Source: Xenoacremonium recifei (taxonomy: Eukaryota > Ascomycota > Sordariomycetes > Hypocreales > Nectriaceae). From it: a stretch of 64,000 nt of DNA. The DNA lies in the NCBI GenBank assembly GCA_012184525.1, contig WOFQ01000016.1:496001-560000 (forward strand). Reading direction: 5' to 3'. The position numbers and the translations under genes are program-made. How positions within the stretch are numbered: position 1 is the first letter of the stretch; each line of letters starts with the position of its first letter. This document shows, piece after piece, positions 11,301-22,745 of this stretch. The notes beneath the pieces are model-generated. The model did not search any database and was not told the DNA's origin. It worked only from the letters and a program-made list of their open reading frames with translations.

Positions 11301-14300
11301 CAATATCTGCTGTGCACCCGAAACCTCCCTTCCGTGCTTCCACAGAACACGGCTTAGACAGATGCGCCCGATGGTACAGGCAGAAAGAAATGTCGTGCCA
11401 CCGACATCCATGTCTTGGGTTCTAAATGCACGCTGAGAGGCGACAACACCTCAAAAGGTGTGCGCCCGATACCACAATCCACCAACCAACCACGACCTGA
11501 GCAAAACGGGAGGGAACCCGAAGCTGCATGTCTGAGACCCTTCTCGGCTCTGAATCATCTGCTGCATGTCTTGGATCTTCCGCCCGAGTGGTGGTGTGGT
11601 CAGATGGGAGTGGGAGGGGATCATCCACGACCCAACACGGTCCAACACCCTGGGCCGTAAGGCTGATCCAGGATTCCAGATCGCCCTATCCCATGGATGC
11701 CCGTCAACCATCACCACGGTGTCGGGACCTCGATGCACCACTACCAGTGCCAGTTCCAGTCCCAGTGCACACCACCACCACCACCATCATCCTAAAATAA
11801 GACACTCACTGCCGATAGGACGCCCTTTCATGCTCACTCACATGGTTTCGGCTGTGGAGGCAGCCCGCATGTAGCCTTGCATGGTACCTCAACGGGCAAC
11901 TTGCACTTGAGCAAGCCTCTTTTCGCCTCCAACAAACCCCCCACTGTCTCGATTGGCGGCTATTCCAAGACAAGGTTGCCTGGCGCCTCGAACCTTTGAC
12001 GCTTTGCCGCGCTGCCATTTTGGGAACGCTGTGCATGTCCTCACATTATCAGTGACTGTGAGCGGAGCGTTGATCATGAGGCAGTCCTAGGCAGGACGAA
12101 AGGTCAAAGCTCAAGCTGAGATGTGACGCAGATTTCGTTGCCAACTACCAGATCGTTTGCCCTCCTCTGCTGGGCTAACAAAACGAGGGTAATTTGGATA
12201 GATGTTCAGCTCAGGGGCGGACGCAGCCAATGAAATTCCTCAACAGGTCTACCGCAAACTTGCGACGAAGCTTCCAGGATTGTGACGGGGACGATCCGGG
12301 CCTTCGGATCCAGCCCTTGATGCCCAGCGTCGTTTTTCTCTCTCTTGCGGGCAACGACTGCGTCTTGGCTGTCAGACGGGACGAAGTTGTAATTGACGTT
12401 GCCCACAAGCCACGACTCATACCCTGCCCCTTGCAGGGTCCAACTTCACCGAATGCCTGCAACAGCGCCTTAGTTGGTCGCTCGGGCGTCGAATGGGTTC
12501 ATGAGGATCTCCAGCCACTTCAGCCCTGTGGCCCTCCAGGCCAATCACATCGTGAATCCAGGGCTCCGGACAATCGCAAAGGAAGACATCGTTTGATGGC
12601 CGTTGGGATGAGCGACGGGGGGCAAGGCAAGCATCCGCAACGCTGCCGTTTCTGGCCGGCCACCGCGCAAGTCCCCAGGCATCAGGGGCCGTGTGTGGAT
12701 ATCACAACAACTGTGGACAAATGGCTCAATGGCCATGACAGCCAAGCCATGCAACATTGAGGAGTCATAACCGCGAATTGAAGGGGCACAAGACCTGCAC
12801 AGCACAAGAAACGGCATCACAAGCCCAAGGAGTGGCCGTAATGATCTGCACGTGCCCCTCCATGGTCGGCTCCGGGTTGAATCATCGGACCGCATCTCTG
12901 CCTAAACAGCAGCAACGACTAATCAGTAATGGCAGACCGAGCCCGAACTGACGTTGCAAGCCTCAGTCGGCACCCCAATTCGCCCGAGACAAGCGGAATT
13001 GGGGGGTTGCATCGTGGTCCGCGGCGACATTGGCATCAGCAACGGTATCAGCAGCAACATAATTAACCCAGGCGCGAGTATCGTCGGCCCTCGGTGCCAG
13101 CAATCAGCACCACCGTCCGTCGTCATCGTTTAATCCATGACCTCACAGGGCCATCTGTCGGCCGGTTCAGCCTTGTCTCCTTTCGATGACCTTTCCGCCC
13201 CAGGGGGCTGCCCCTGTCACCCTCATCGAGTTGTTTCCTGGCGACAAGTGCCCGTCTCTAGCTCCAACGACGCCAGAACTCTGTGGGGAGAAACGAAACA
13301 CACACACCGATCAGATTGGCCCAGTCCTCACGTCGCCGTTAGTCCGCCCAATCGCCGGGCGGCGGGCACTGCAGTGAATCTCTCTCTCACCTCTCAAGCA
13401 CTAGGCGGTACGCGCCACCGCCTGCCCCACCGACTGCGCCTCTCCCCGGTGGCTTGCCCGGAGTCGCCGGCGGTAGTCTACCGGTACGTACTCCGTGCTC
13501 CGGCCAGTATCAACCTCCAGCGGTGCATCACGACCACTCTGGACGGAACGAACGGGGTTTCTGCTGCAGTAGCTCTCCTCGCCGATTACACCCTCTGCCC
13601 TCGCGTCGCCCTCTCGCAGGCCCTCCCTCAATCGCAACCGCCATGGCCCCGCGCAACTTACAGGCATCTGTGCCACTCGGCTGGTCCTTGTCACGATCCA
13701 CTTACAACAGACAGCCCTCGCTTCTTCGTCAGCAAGTACCGTCAGATGTCTTCACCTTGACGTCCGAGTTTGAGACCTTCGTCCAGGAACTATTGTGTTC
13801 CGCGTCAGTCTAGCATCCCAACGGACTGGACGGACCCTTCTCCCGGCTCGTCCTTCAGTCCTTGCCCCTGCTCTTACACGCCCCTCCCCCGAGAGTCCTG
13901 GAAACCAGACGAAATCAGAAGCAGCAACTCTCGCGCTTCCGAGCATCGTGGGACCGACCCCCTTCGTCCTGTCTCCCTCCCCCCTTGAATTTTGAATCCT
14001 CTTGCGGCTAGAGCCCGCGATCTGATGCCCCGAGACACTGACCTTTCCCTGGCTCGTTTCCCACGGCCGTTTCGTCTGGTCCGTGACCTCCATGTCTGCT
14101 TCTCCGCGCGCGTACGGATCGTAACCATCTCCTGAAGGCTGATCTAGAAGAAGCCCCCCCCCGTTGTCTCAGACCTCGATCACCCGTGTCACAGGGATGA
14201 CGGCCAGGGGTTCACTTCAGCCCTCTGACGGATCGACTTCACCTCGTCCACACATGGCTTCTGCCAGGGGCCTCCATCGTCGGATATCCAGCAGACTACT

Positions 14301-15169
14301 CCGTAAGTGATGATATGGATACTTGATCCCTTTCACCCTTGACAGAGGAGTCAGAACATCACATCACCTCATAGATAGCGCGGAGGCCTCATAGAACAGG
14401 CGGCGTGATTCATCGTTGTGTGATTCATCATTGTAGAGACATGACATCTGGGTCATAGTAATTCCATTATGGGCCATCTCGTCCGGATGCCTCTCGTGCA
14501 ATTGAGCCTCTACAGCTTCTGGCTCTCTGTCCCTCCCTGGATCCATCCCCTTCCAAAGTTCAACCACCTGCCGACGTCCAACCCCCTTCCCCCCGACGCC
14601 CACTCCCCATCCCCCTTACTGATCATCCTCCATCTATCAACGGGCCTTCAAGCCTCGGTGAGTAATATACATACATGCGTTTTTCCAGACACTGCCATCA
14701 CAAATCTAAAACCAGCATGGCTTGATAAACGTGGTACCACAGCATAAGCCCCCCTTGACACAAAGCCGCGAGGCGTGTCTGGGAGGGAATGACAGAGCCA
14801 TTTCGTTTCGGGTGTATACTTAGGCGTGAGAGAAAATGAAATGAAAAGAAAAAAAAAAAAGAACATGAACCGCAAAAATAGAAACGAAAGGAGAAGAAAC
14901 AGGCGCACAACAGCCGTTTGGTTGTCGCAGGGTATAGGCCTTTCGTTGTCGTCGTTTCAATGCATATAACCGTCGCAAGCAAAGATGGAACAGGGACCGT
15001 GAAAGTCGTGGCGGTCCGTTCCGATATGAGGTATCGATCGATGTTGAGGGTATCGAATACCCAATGACTCATGACAATGACATCAAATGCTCATGTTCCT
15101 GGAAACTCCAAATGCGTTCGTTAATAAAGACAAAATCCTTGTGCCGTCTCGTCGTGTCGGGGGAGAAGG
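8331..15169. other. Gene-poor 6.8-kb intergenic region
   Basis: I find no recognisable protein in this stretch. The longest reading frames (10657-11436 plus, 10831-11343 minus, 12194-12760 plus, 13137-13760 plus) overlap each other, begin at non-ATG codons in part, and show no domain or steady codon bias. The sequence has simple repeats, including five tandem CGCAT units at 11221-11245, a (TGACGCCAG)n-like stretch near 8883, and pyrimidine-rich runs. An ATG at 10951 opens a 38-codon frame (MDPSGNRASTAPRLSATDAG...) with N-terminus-like composition but no continuation I can build. The right end (about 14.7-15.17 kb) is likely the 3' UTR of the kinase gene. Confidence 0.5.
11221..11245. repeat. 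CGCAT pentanucleotide repeat
   Basis: Five head-to-tail CGCAT units in intergenic DNA. Confidence 0.85.
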
Positions 15170-18100
15170 CTAAGCTCGTCGACTCATGGCGGCCATGGCA
15201 CCAGCGGCGGCGGGATCGTGTTTGGCACTAACACTCCGTCCAGCTGCTCGGGGGAGGCTGCTTGTTCCAGACAGGGCACCAGCAGTGCCTGCGCTTGTGC
15301 GCTTGCTGATGGGCGCACCCATGCTGCCAGTCTGCCCAGAGACCCTTCTAGGGCCTGACACGGGTTTGTGGGGGCTAGGACCAGCACGCAGGGACGAGAA
15401 GCCCTTCATGTTGGAGCCTGGCGGCTCTGGAAGAGGTCGTGGAACCGAGATGGTGTTATGTCGCTTCATAGGCGAAGCCTCCCGGGCCGGAATACGAGGG
15501 ACAGGCATAGGCATCTTCTGGCCAGTGATGAACTCGTGTCGGATCGCATCCTCGGGTTTCAGTCGTCGCTCCGGATCCCAACGGAGGCATCTAGCCAGGA
15601 AGTCCAAGAATACCTCGTCGTCGCACTTGAGCACCTGCTGCAGTGTCTTCGAGGAGGGTCGGCGGCGACGACCCTTTGAGGAAACCGTCAGGCGAGGCTT
15701 GCCCATTGAGTCGAAAAATAGCTTCTTCCGTGTACTCTTCTCGATCAGATGTTTCTCGGGGGGACCAAAGACCTCCATGATGCAGGCGAGCTGTTCTTGC
15801 TCGTTCTCACCAGGGAAGATGGGAACGCCAGTGTAGAGTTCGGCCAGAATACAACCGACGCTCCACATGTCGATGGGCATGCCATAGGTCATTCCAAGAA
15901 TGACTTCCGGAGAGCGGTAGAATCTCGACTGAATATAGGTATACACCTTCTCAGTCTCGAAACAGCTCGATCCGAAGTCGATCACCTTGATCTCCGAGTG
16001 CAAGGGGTGTCGGAGCAGAATGTTCTCCGGCTTGAGATCGCAATGAATGACCTTGTGTTGCTTGAGTAAATTCAATGAGGAGAGGATCTGCTTCGTAAAC
16101 CGGCGAATGATCCTGATAGAAAACCCTCGGAAAGCGTGTGCCTTGATAAATTCGTACAAGTTCATGTCTAAAAGCTCGGTTGAAATGCAAAGGTGGCCTC
16201 GGAAATAGAAGCTTTGGGTGAAGTTAACCATGCTATGTTTGTTCTTGGGGTCCTGAGAACGCGTCAGTATATGCTTTCTACTACAAATATCATTGAACTT
16301 ACCCATTCGCGCAGTTTCTGGAGGATGTTAACCTCTACAAGCGCCTGTTGGTGGAATCGTTTCTTGTTCCTAATGATCTTCACGGCGACAAGGCCGCCGG
16401 TCTTATGATCAATGCATCGAACGACTTGGCCGAAGCTTCCCTTTCCAAGCACGTCGATAATTTCGTAACGATATGCCAGATGATCACCGGCCACAATCGT
16501 ATAGTCGCCGCGCTCATCGTCGTATCCGAAATTGGGTGCGTCGGACTGGAGGTCGCCAACAACCTTCTGCGCATTCTGAGTACCACAGAAGAAGACGTCG
16601 TTGTAGTCCACAATCTCTCCTCGCTCATAGATGTTGAGCATGGCGATTCGAATGGCTTCATGAGGACCAACACGCTCCTTCGGAGTAGCTCGTTTGCGGA
16701 GGGCATCCAGAGTTCTAGCCGCGATTTCAGTCTCTTTTCGTCGAGCACCCATCTTGGCCATTTCTTCCTCGGCCGCGAGATCATCCTTATCGAGCTCGCT
16801 GGTCCAGGAATCTGTACCCTTGATAGCGCTTCCAGAGCTCTTGGGCCGGAGGATTTTCTGCATGACAGAAGTGTTTCGACCGACAGGCATGGTCGATGGG
16901 TCGACCACAGGCTTCTTGTTCGTGGACCATGTTTCGCTCTTAGTTCTTTCATGGGTCATGAACGCGTTCAAACTGCCTGCAGAGCTCTTTCGTCTTCTGG
17001 ATTCGAGATAGCCTCCTGTAGGCTTGGTGACAGGGCTCGGGCTTGGCTGCTTCAAGTTTGCCAAGTTGTTGACCGTAGCAGAAATAGGAATCCGTGGAGG
17101 GGGCATGCTCTCAGCCGCCTGTTGAGCCATGGCCTTTTCAACAACATCAGCCGGAGCGTGAATGCTGTTCTTCGAGTTCTGGCGTTTCCAGGAAATGCTA
17201 AGCTTTCGTCTCAAAGAGCTCATGGACGAAGGCGTCTGAGGCTCTTCCGCCATGGGCTCCGGTGGAGGAGACTTGGGAATAGCTCTCTCAGAATTTTGTG
17301 CTCGAGGACCGGCAGGCTTGGTTGCAATGCGGTCTTCAAAGATGTGTCCAGTCACAGTCGCGAAATCACCACCAGTTTTCGACCTCTTCAAAAATCCATG
17401 CTCGGAACCTCCCTTGGGCAGCGAGGAGGAAAGGAAAGGAGAGATGCTAGCCTTGTGATCAATTTCCTTGAAATCGAGAGACGAGTCCGAAGAGGTGCTG
17501 CCCTGTGGGGGAGTCGGAGTGAGCCGCCGGATATGATGAACAGAGCTGCTACTTCTGAGAGGTGGTAATTCCGGGGTGTCCTCATAACGACTCTTGTTGA
17601 AGAACGTGCTTCTAGACGCGGTCATAGGCGTTGTTGGGGTCTTCGGAAGTTGTCGCGACGGCGGGGGGCTCAGGCCTCGTTCTGCACTGCTATGTTCCTG
17701 CAGAGCTGCTATCTTGGCTGCAGTCGGAGTGCTCAGAGGACCCAGATTGATTGGAGGCAGTCTAAGAGGCTGAAGTTGCCGCTTGTTCTGAGGAGTGGCC
17801 TTTTTCTCGCAATCGATACTTGCCGTGGGCGCGTAGCTCTTTCGGGCACTGGGCTTTCGCTGGACCTTGGTGGGCTCCGGGAAAACAGGCATCGTCAGAG
17901 GACCAGTCGAGTTGTTATGAATGTTCAGAGCATCCAGACCACTCAGAGCAGTCTTCTTCTTCTCCATGAAATACGTTTCCGCAGGCGAATCCTTGGGTGA
18001 TTCGTAAGCCTTTGGAATAGCAGGAACAGGCGGCACATCCTCATCATCTTCGACTGGCATAGGGTTATGAATAGTAGTGTGCTTCGGAGCGGGTAGTCGT

Positions 18101-19537
18101 GACGTAGATGCGGACTGCGACATGCGAGGCTGGATAGAGCCGATAGATGTTCTCACAGTGTTGAAACTATTGTTGGAGTTGACAGACAATCCAGAGCTGT
18201 AAGATTTTCGGTGGATATCAGGAGTCGTTCGAGAAGAAGACGGCGTCGCTGAAGCCTTCCTGGGAATCATGGAAGGAGACCTGGATTCGGCCCGGTTATC
18301 CATCGACACTGGGGGCGGAGGAGGTACGTTGCTGATATGGTTCATACTCTGCGACTGGGGCATAGTCGAAAGCCGCTTCATTCTCCGCGTGTCAGTTGGG
18401 CTGATTGTTCTCGCACCAAGCCCACTCGCATGCGTCGAGTGGTGGCTGCCCGGCATGATGGACGCTCGCTTGCCGTTGGATGAAGGGGTGCTGATTCCAC
18501 GTCCACCCACACGTGGAGAGCGCGGGGCCAGAGAGGATAACCTTCTTTGCTCTGGTGTGAGGGTGCTCCCAGCTGCGAAGTTTGCTTGACTAGGTCGCGG
18601 CGGGGGTTGCACCGACTTTGCCTTGGCAGCTCTCGAATTGGACAGATTCTTAGTCGTATCCAGGGCGAGAAACGAGTTGCCATCCAGAGAAGTTCGCGTT
18701 GAATCGCCTCCCTTTTCTGATAGAAGGCTGGGGCGCCTTCGCTGTGTATTTCTAGCGCCATAGTCATTATCAACGATGACACCTGGTCCGATGGACTTGC
18801 GAGGAGGCTTGGATATGTTGGTCGTGGACACGGGGGGATAGTGACTTTGACGTCGGGTTCGCGAGGTCATGGAAGACGTGTTGGAGTCATGAGAGGCTGT
18901 ATTCGCGGTGCCAGCGGTCGAGAGATTCGGCTGTCGAGTCGCATTGCTGGGTCGTCGAAGAAGTGAGCCTGACCGACTCGGATAGTTGGTCGACGGGGCG
19001 ACCACGCGGGAAGAGCCCCCGTTCTGGCTCCCACGGGTTCTGTCAGACATTGTATCGTCGTCGCCGCCTGTTTCCTGGGCCTCGAGGATGCTCCCGTCTC
19101 CCAAGGGCGAGGGGAACTGGGTCAGTTTGAATTCGGTCGAGGCGGACTCGATGCTGCTCTGGAGATCATCGAAGCTCACAGAGGGCAGGAAATCGAAGGA
19201 GCCCGTGGGTTCGGCTAATTGGTCTTCATGCTCTGCATCATGACCAAAGGAGAAGAGGGAATGATTGTTCGAGGCAGTTGCGCTAAGCATTGAGGTGTCG
19301 GCAGCGAAGCCGCTGCTCGTGGGCGAGGGAGGCGGTCGAAGGTTGGCAGCGTTGCCCCTGGTGCTAAGGATTTCGAGGTCAGCTCTGCCCTGTAGAGCCA
19401 GGGTGATATGCCAGTGACCCGCTCCTCGGGGGGGCACTCAGGACAGAGGCGGAGGAGGGTGAGGTGAGAACTCACAAACGAGACGGAGAGAAGTTTGCTG
19501 GTCGAGGCCCAGCCGGTGCCTTGTGGTCCTGGCTCAT
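15170..19537 (-). CDS. pom1: Pom1-type DYRK protein kinase (about 1,408 aa)
   Basis: Three exons are proposed: 19476-19537 (ATG 19537), 16303-19384 and 15170-16252. The 91-bp and 50-bp introns have GTGAGT/GTAAGT donors. Residues 20 to about 960 are a Ser/Thr/Pro-rich, probably disordered region with many basic patches. A DYRK-homology box (DDERGDYTIVAGDHLAYRYE) precedes the kinase domain from about residue 994. Visible motifs are GKGSFG, the catalytic Lys of VAVK (about 1023), HCDLKPEN (about 1118, the DYRK-type Cys variant of HRD), DFG (about 1140), and YIQSRFYRSPEV with the activation-loop Tyr (about 1154). In fission yeast Pom1 forms polar cortical gradients that control cell size and polarity; here that role is inferred from family. 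The start is inferred: the reading frame upstream of 19384 has no ATG without the first exon. Confidence 0.9.
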
Positions 19538-20930
19538 ATGGCAGAGGACAGAGAGCAGCGAGCAGCTCGGTTGCGAGGCGTGGCTGGATGCGACGACGGA
19601 CGATGGGCAACCCAAGCGGTGGATTTCACGGGGCGGGCTCCTCTGGGTCGCTCTGGGGCTCTGGCGCGGGCTGGCTCAGTCCGGTCAGGGAGCTGAGGGC
19701 ATTCGAGAGACTACCTCATTCCGGCCCGCGTGAAAGAGACAGGAAGAGCTGCGCCGGGAGGCTGGAGAGCGCGGGAGTTGACGGTGCCGCCTCCTATCCG
19801 ACCGGAGTGAGGATTTGGTGGTGAGGCGAGGTTGAGATGGAGTCGTTGTTTTTCTCGAAAAAGAGGGAAGGGATGCGGCCAGTGAATCGGCTGCGAACAC
19901 AGGGAAGGAGCAACTGAAGGGGGGGGACGATGGGCATGCCTGCCAAGGCTAGTGTGGGTGGAGCTCGAGGTCAAGGTACCTGGGCGATTGGGAGTGGTGC
20001 TGCAGATCAGGAGGTCGGCATTGCATAGGGCCCTATGGCAGAGGTACTGCTACTTCCTGCTGCGGCAACTTCGCTGAAGGCAGGCACCGCCCAAGTGTAT
20101 CTCCGGCCCCTGGTTCCCGCCCGTTCGCAGGCTAAAACGACGCTGGAATCTGCAATGTTGTTCTGGCCCCGTTTCTATCCAGTATTCTCTCAACTCGCTC
20201 TGTTCTGTCGCTTCTCCAACATAGTTCAGATTTCTGGCCATCTCATACCAACCAGGCGCCTCGTGGCTGGTCATGCTTTAGACTATTGCCAGGTGCAGCC
20301 ACCGCAACCACCGACCAACCACCACTAACGTAAACCCAGCGCAAGCCCCCGTATAAAGTTATCGATGTGAGCAGAACAATAAGCAGCCTGGTTCGGCAAG
20401 ACCAACATGCTCCCTAGCAAAGGCGCATTGGGCAAGCGTTTTGAAGCGACTAACCAGATGGCCATCCGGCTCGCCCTGTCTCGGGTGGGAAATCCATCTG
20501 CCAGGCACGCCCGAGGCAAAACCCTCATCTCACGGCATCCCATGCTTTGTTTACATATGCAGACTCGACCTGGAGTCGCGGGCGGCCAGTCATTTGGCCA
20601 GGTCATGGGTGATCCATCTCCACGGCATGCAGCCAGGGTTCCGACCCAATCAACCTCATGAAGCTCAATATCCGGTTTGCCTGCTTTGTTGACCCGCCAT
20701 ACTCGGAACGGCAGTGTGCCGTCGTTCGTGGTCCGGGCGGCTGGATTGTGTTATTATGATAACTGCATCTATATCGACCAATGTGTTGGTTGCCCCGGGG
20801 CTGCACTATGCCCTGGACCCCTGGTGTTTCATCAAAACGGCTCTCATGTCAGGAACGTCAAATCATCTGTTTGACGCTAAGTACCCGATCGCTATGATTA
20901 GTCATGCATGGCACTTCGCCGCTAGGAGAT
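19538..20930. other. Intergenic, upstream of the Pom1-like kinase gene
   Basis: This stretch holds the presumed promoter and 5' UTR of the kinase gene on the minus strand. The 19.6-20.0 kb part is GC-rich and purine-rich on the plus strand. Beyond 20.3 kb the sequence becomes more AT-rich, with short chance reading frames only. I see no gene. Confidence 0.45.
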
Positions 20931-21920
20931 GTGGCGACCATGACCAGCTTCTAACACTTCACGTACGGATCATAGAGTACACATCGCTCGATTAATGGAA
21001 GCTGCAAGAATCCGAGGATTTCACGGTAGCCTCAATCAAATGTATTCTCGTCCTGAATCAATTTTCGCCTGATCGCGCCTGCTATGCGGGGTGCACTGTT
21101 AAGACGCTGTCCGAGCTGGGAGTGAGCGAGCTGTGATAGAGATATGTGTGTCAAAGAAGACGCTGTGACCTAGTAACGGATTCACAGACCGACTGACTAC
21201 CTATACAGCTTCCCGTTTGGTCCGAATACAGATCTAACCCAATGCAACAGTCTCAGATTGAATTCGTTGTATTGTCAGGGTCCAGGCAGCCCAAGCCGGC
21301 TCGTTTGACCTTAACTTTTCCGCCAGCTCTCAACTTCCACCTCAGCTGTTCAAAAGTCGTCTCCGAGCTCGCAATTTTCCTCCTTCGAAGCCTTATGTGG
21401 CGACCATGGCCAACTTCTAACACCTCATGTGCATATTGCTTAATTAGTTGAAGCTATAATAAGCTGAGACTTTGATGGTAGCTTGAATTAGATATATTCT
21501 CGAAATAAATGAATGTCCCTAAGTAGTCGCGCTGACTATGCGCGGCGCGCTGCTAGGGCACTATCAGAGTTCATGGGGGAAGAGGAGTGAACAAGCTGAA
21601 AGACATATGAGAAAGAAGACGCCGTGGCCTCGTAACAGAGTCACAGACTGACTAAATAGACAGCCGTCCGTCTATTAGACCGAATGGAGACTTGATTCAG
21701 TGCAACAGCCGCAAATGGAAGCTATTGTATTGACAGGGTCTGGGCATCCCAATTCTGCTATTTTGATCTCATTTCTTGACCCATCTCTCGGTTTTCTTCC
21801 TCGGCTGTTGAAAACTCCTCAAGCCTTGGATTTTTTTCTCTTCCTTCATAATCTTCCAGCAGGTCATGAGCATAACTTCATGCATTCATTCAAGCTGCAA
21901 GCTTGAGAATACCGATGCGC
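20931..21920. repeat. Diverged tandem duplication, about 0.46-kb units (two copies plus a partial third)
   Basis: The segment beginning GTGGCGACCATGACCAGCTT at 20931 recurs at 21397 as GTGGCGACCATGGCCAACTT. Other blocks recur at the same spacing: AAGAAGACGCTGTGACC at 21154 against AAGAAGACGCCGTGGCC at 21613 (period 459), and TGCAACAGTCTCAGAT near 21243 against TGCAACAGCCGCAAAT near 21701. A partial third unit follows about 21857. Over the 41-bp block at 21154 and 21613 I count six differences, four of them transitions. Each unit opens a short plus-strand frame of similar sequence (MQQSQIEFVVLSGS and MQQPQMEAIVLTGS), which ends without a recognisable domain. The units are old and decayed. Confidence 0.75.
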
Positions 21921-22189
21921 CGCCTCGCGATACGCACGTACTCAAACTTACCAGTGGCTTCAAATTTGGGCAAATTCGATAGGTTCGGCTCATATGAACT
22001 GTTTGGTTCCATGATTTGAACCCATGATGGAATTCGTAGAGCCTGTTGGATAGTGCCTTGAGGAAAAGAGAGATGAAGGGAGAGAGAAAGAAAGAGGAAA
22101 TGCTGATCTTCAAGATGAAAAGTCCTATCATACCAACTGACCAATTGAAGAGCACCGAGGCTGCTGTATATAGCACAAGCTGTCTTCTG
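21921..22189. other. AT-richer spacer between the two repeat blocks
   Basis: No gene is recognised. The stretch contains a purine-rich run (about 22065-22105) and nothing resembling the 0.46-kb units or the following minisatellite. Confidence 0.35.
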
Positions 22190-22745
22190 CAAATTTCTTA
22201 CTTCAGTTCCAACTGTTAGTAGCGATGAGTTGCCCTCGACAAACCAACTGACTTCAGTTCCAGCTAATATCAACTAGAGGATACACTCAGAAAACTGATT
22301 GACTTCAGCTTACGCCCTAGTTGCTATCAACAACAAGCAAGGAGCAGTTCTCAACAACGATATCAACAACAACCAAGAAGCTATCCTCGGCAACGAGCCG
22401 AGTCCAGTAAGAGGCTTCCCTTATCAAGTCAATATTCTTCGGCTTCACTTGCTCTCAATAACCAGTTGCTCGAAGCAGACTGACTGTAGCTTTGGCTTCG
22501 GCCTCGGCTGTCATCCACAATAAGCTGCCTTCAGTACACAGCTGTCTATACCAACTGACTTCAGCTCAGCCGTTGTCAACCACTGGTTGCCCTCAGCAAG
22601 CTGACTGACCTCAACTTCAGTCTCAGCTGTTGTCGACACGAAGTGTCCTGAGCAACGAGCTACCACTAGAAATTGGCTGACTTCAGCCTCGGCTGCTAGC
22701 AGAAACAGGCGACCCTCAAGTTTAGCTGTCTTGAACAGCAGTTTA
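22190..22745. repeat. Degenerate minisatellite-like repeat, roughly 55-80 bp units
   Basis: A theme of the form (A/G)ACTGACTTCAG... CAGCTGTTGTCAAC..TTGCCCTCAGCAA recurs about six times, with phases and lengths that drift. Clear examples of the ACTGACTTCAG core start near 22247, 22298 (as ATTGACTTCAG), 22555 and 22676. On the minus strand the units read as a degenerate peptide repeat with EVS.L.EGN..LLT-like segments (for example EVSQLAEGNQWLTTAEL). No unit array stays open long enough to be a convincing gene. It may be the relic of a repeat-containing gene or a non-coding minisatellite. Confidence 0.6.

Noticed and set aside
10657..11436. 259-codon plus-strand open frame
   Set aside because: It opens at TTG, overlaps a 170-codon antisense frame, has no domain, and its codon use does not match the proven genes.
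12194..13760. Long plus-strand frames (188 and 207 codons)
   Set aside because: No homology signature. Amino acid composition is that of random GC-rich DNA, and competing frames exist on the other strand.
16348..17568. 406-codon plus-strand frame
   Set aside because: It is the antisense shadow of the Pom1-like kinase exon.
21995..22035. tRNA-like B box (GGTTCAAAT on the minus strand)
   Set aside because: The T-arm does not pair correctly, and I find no A box or acceptor stem at the right distance.
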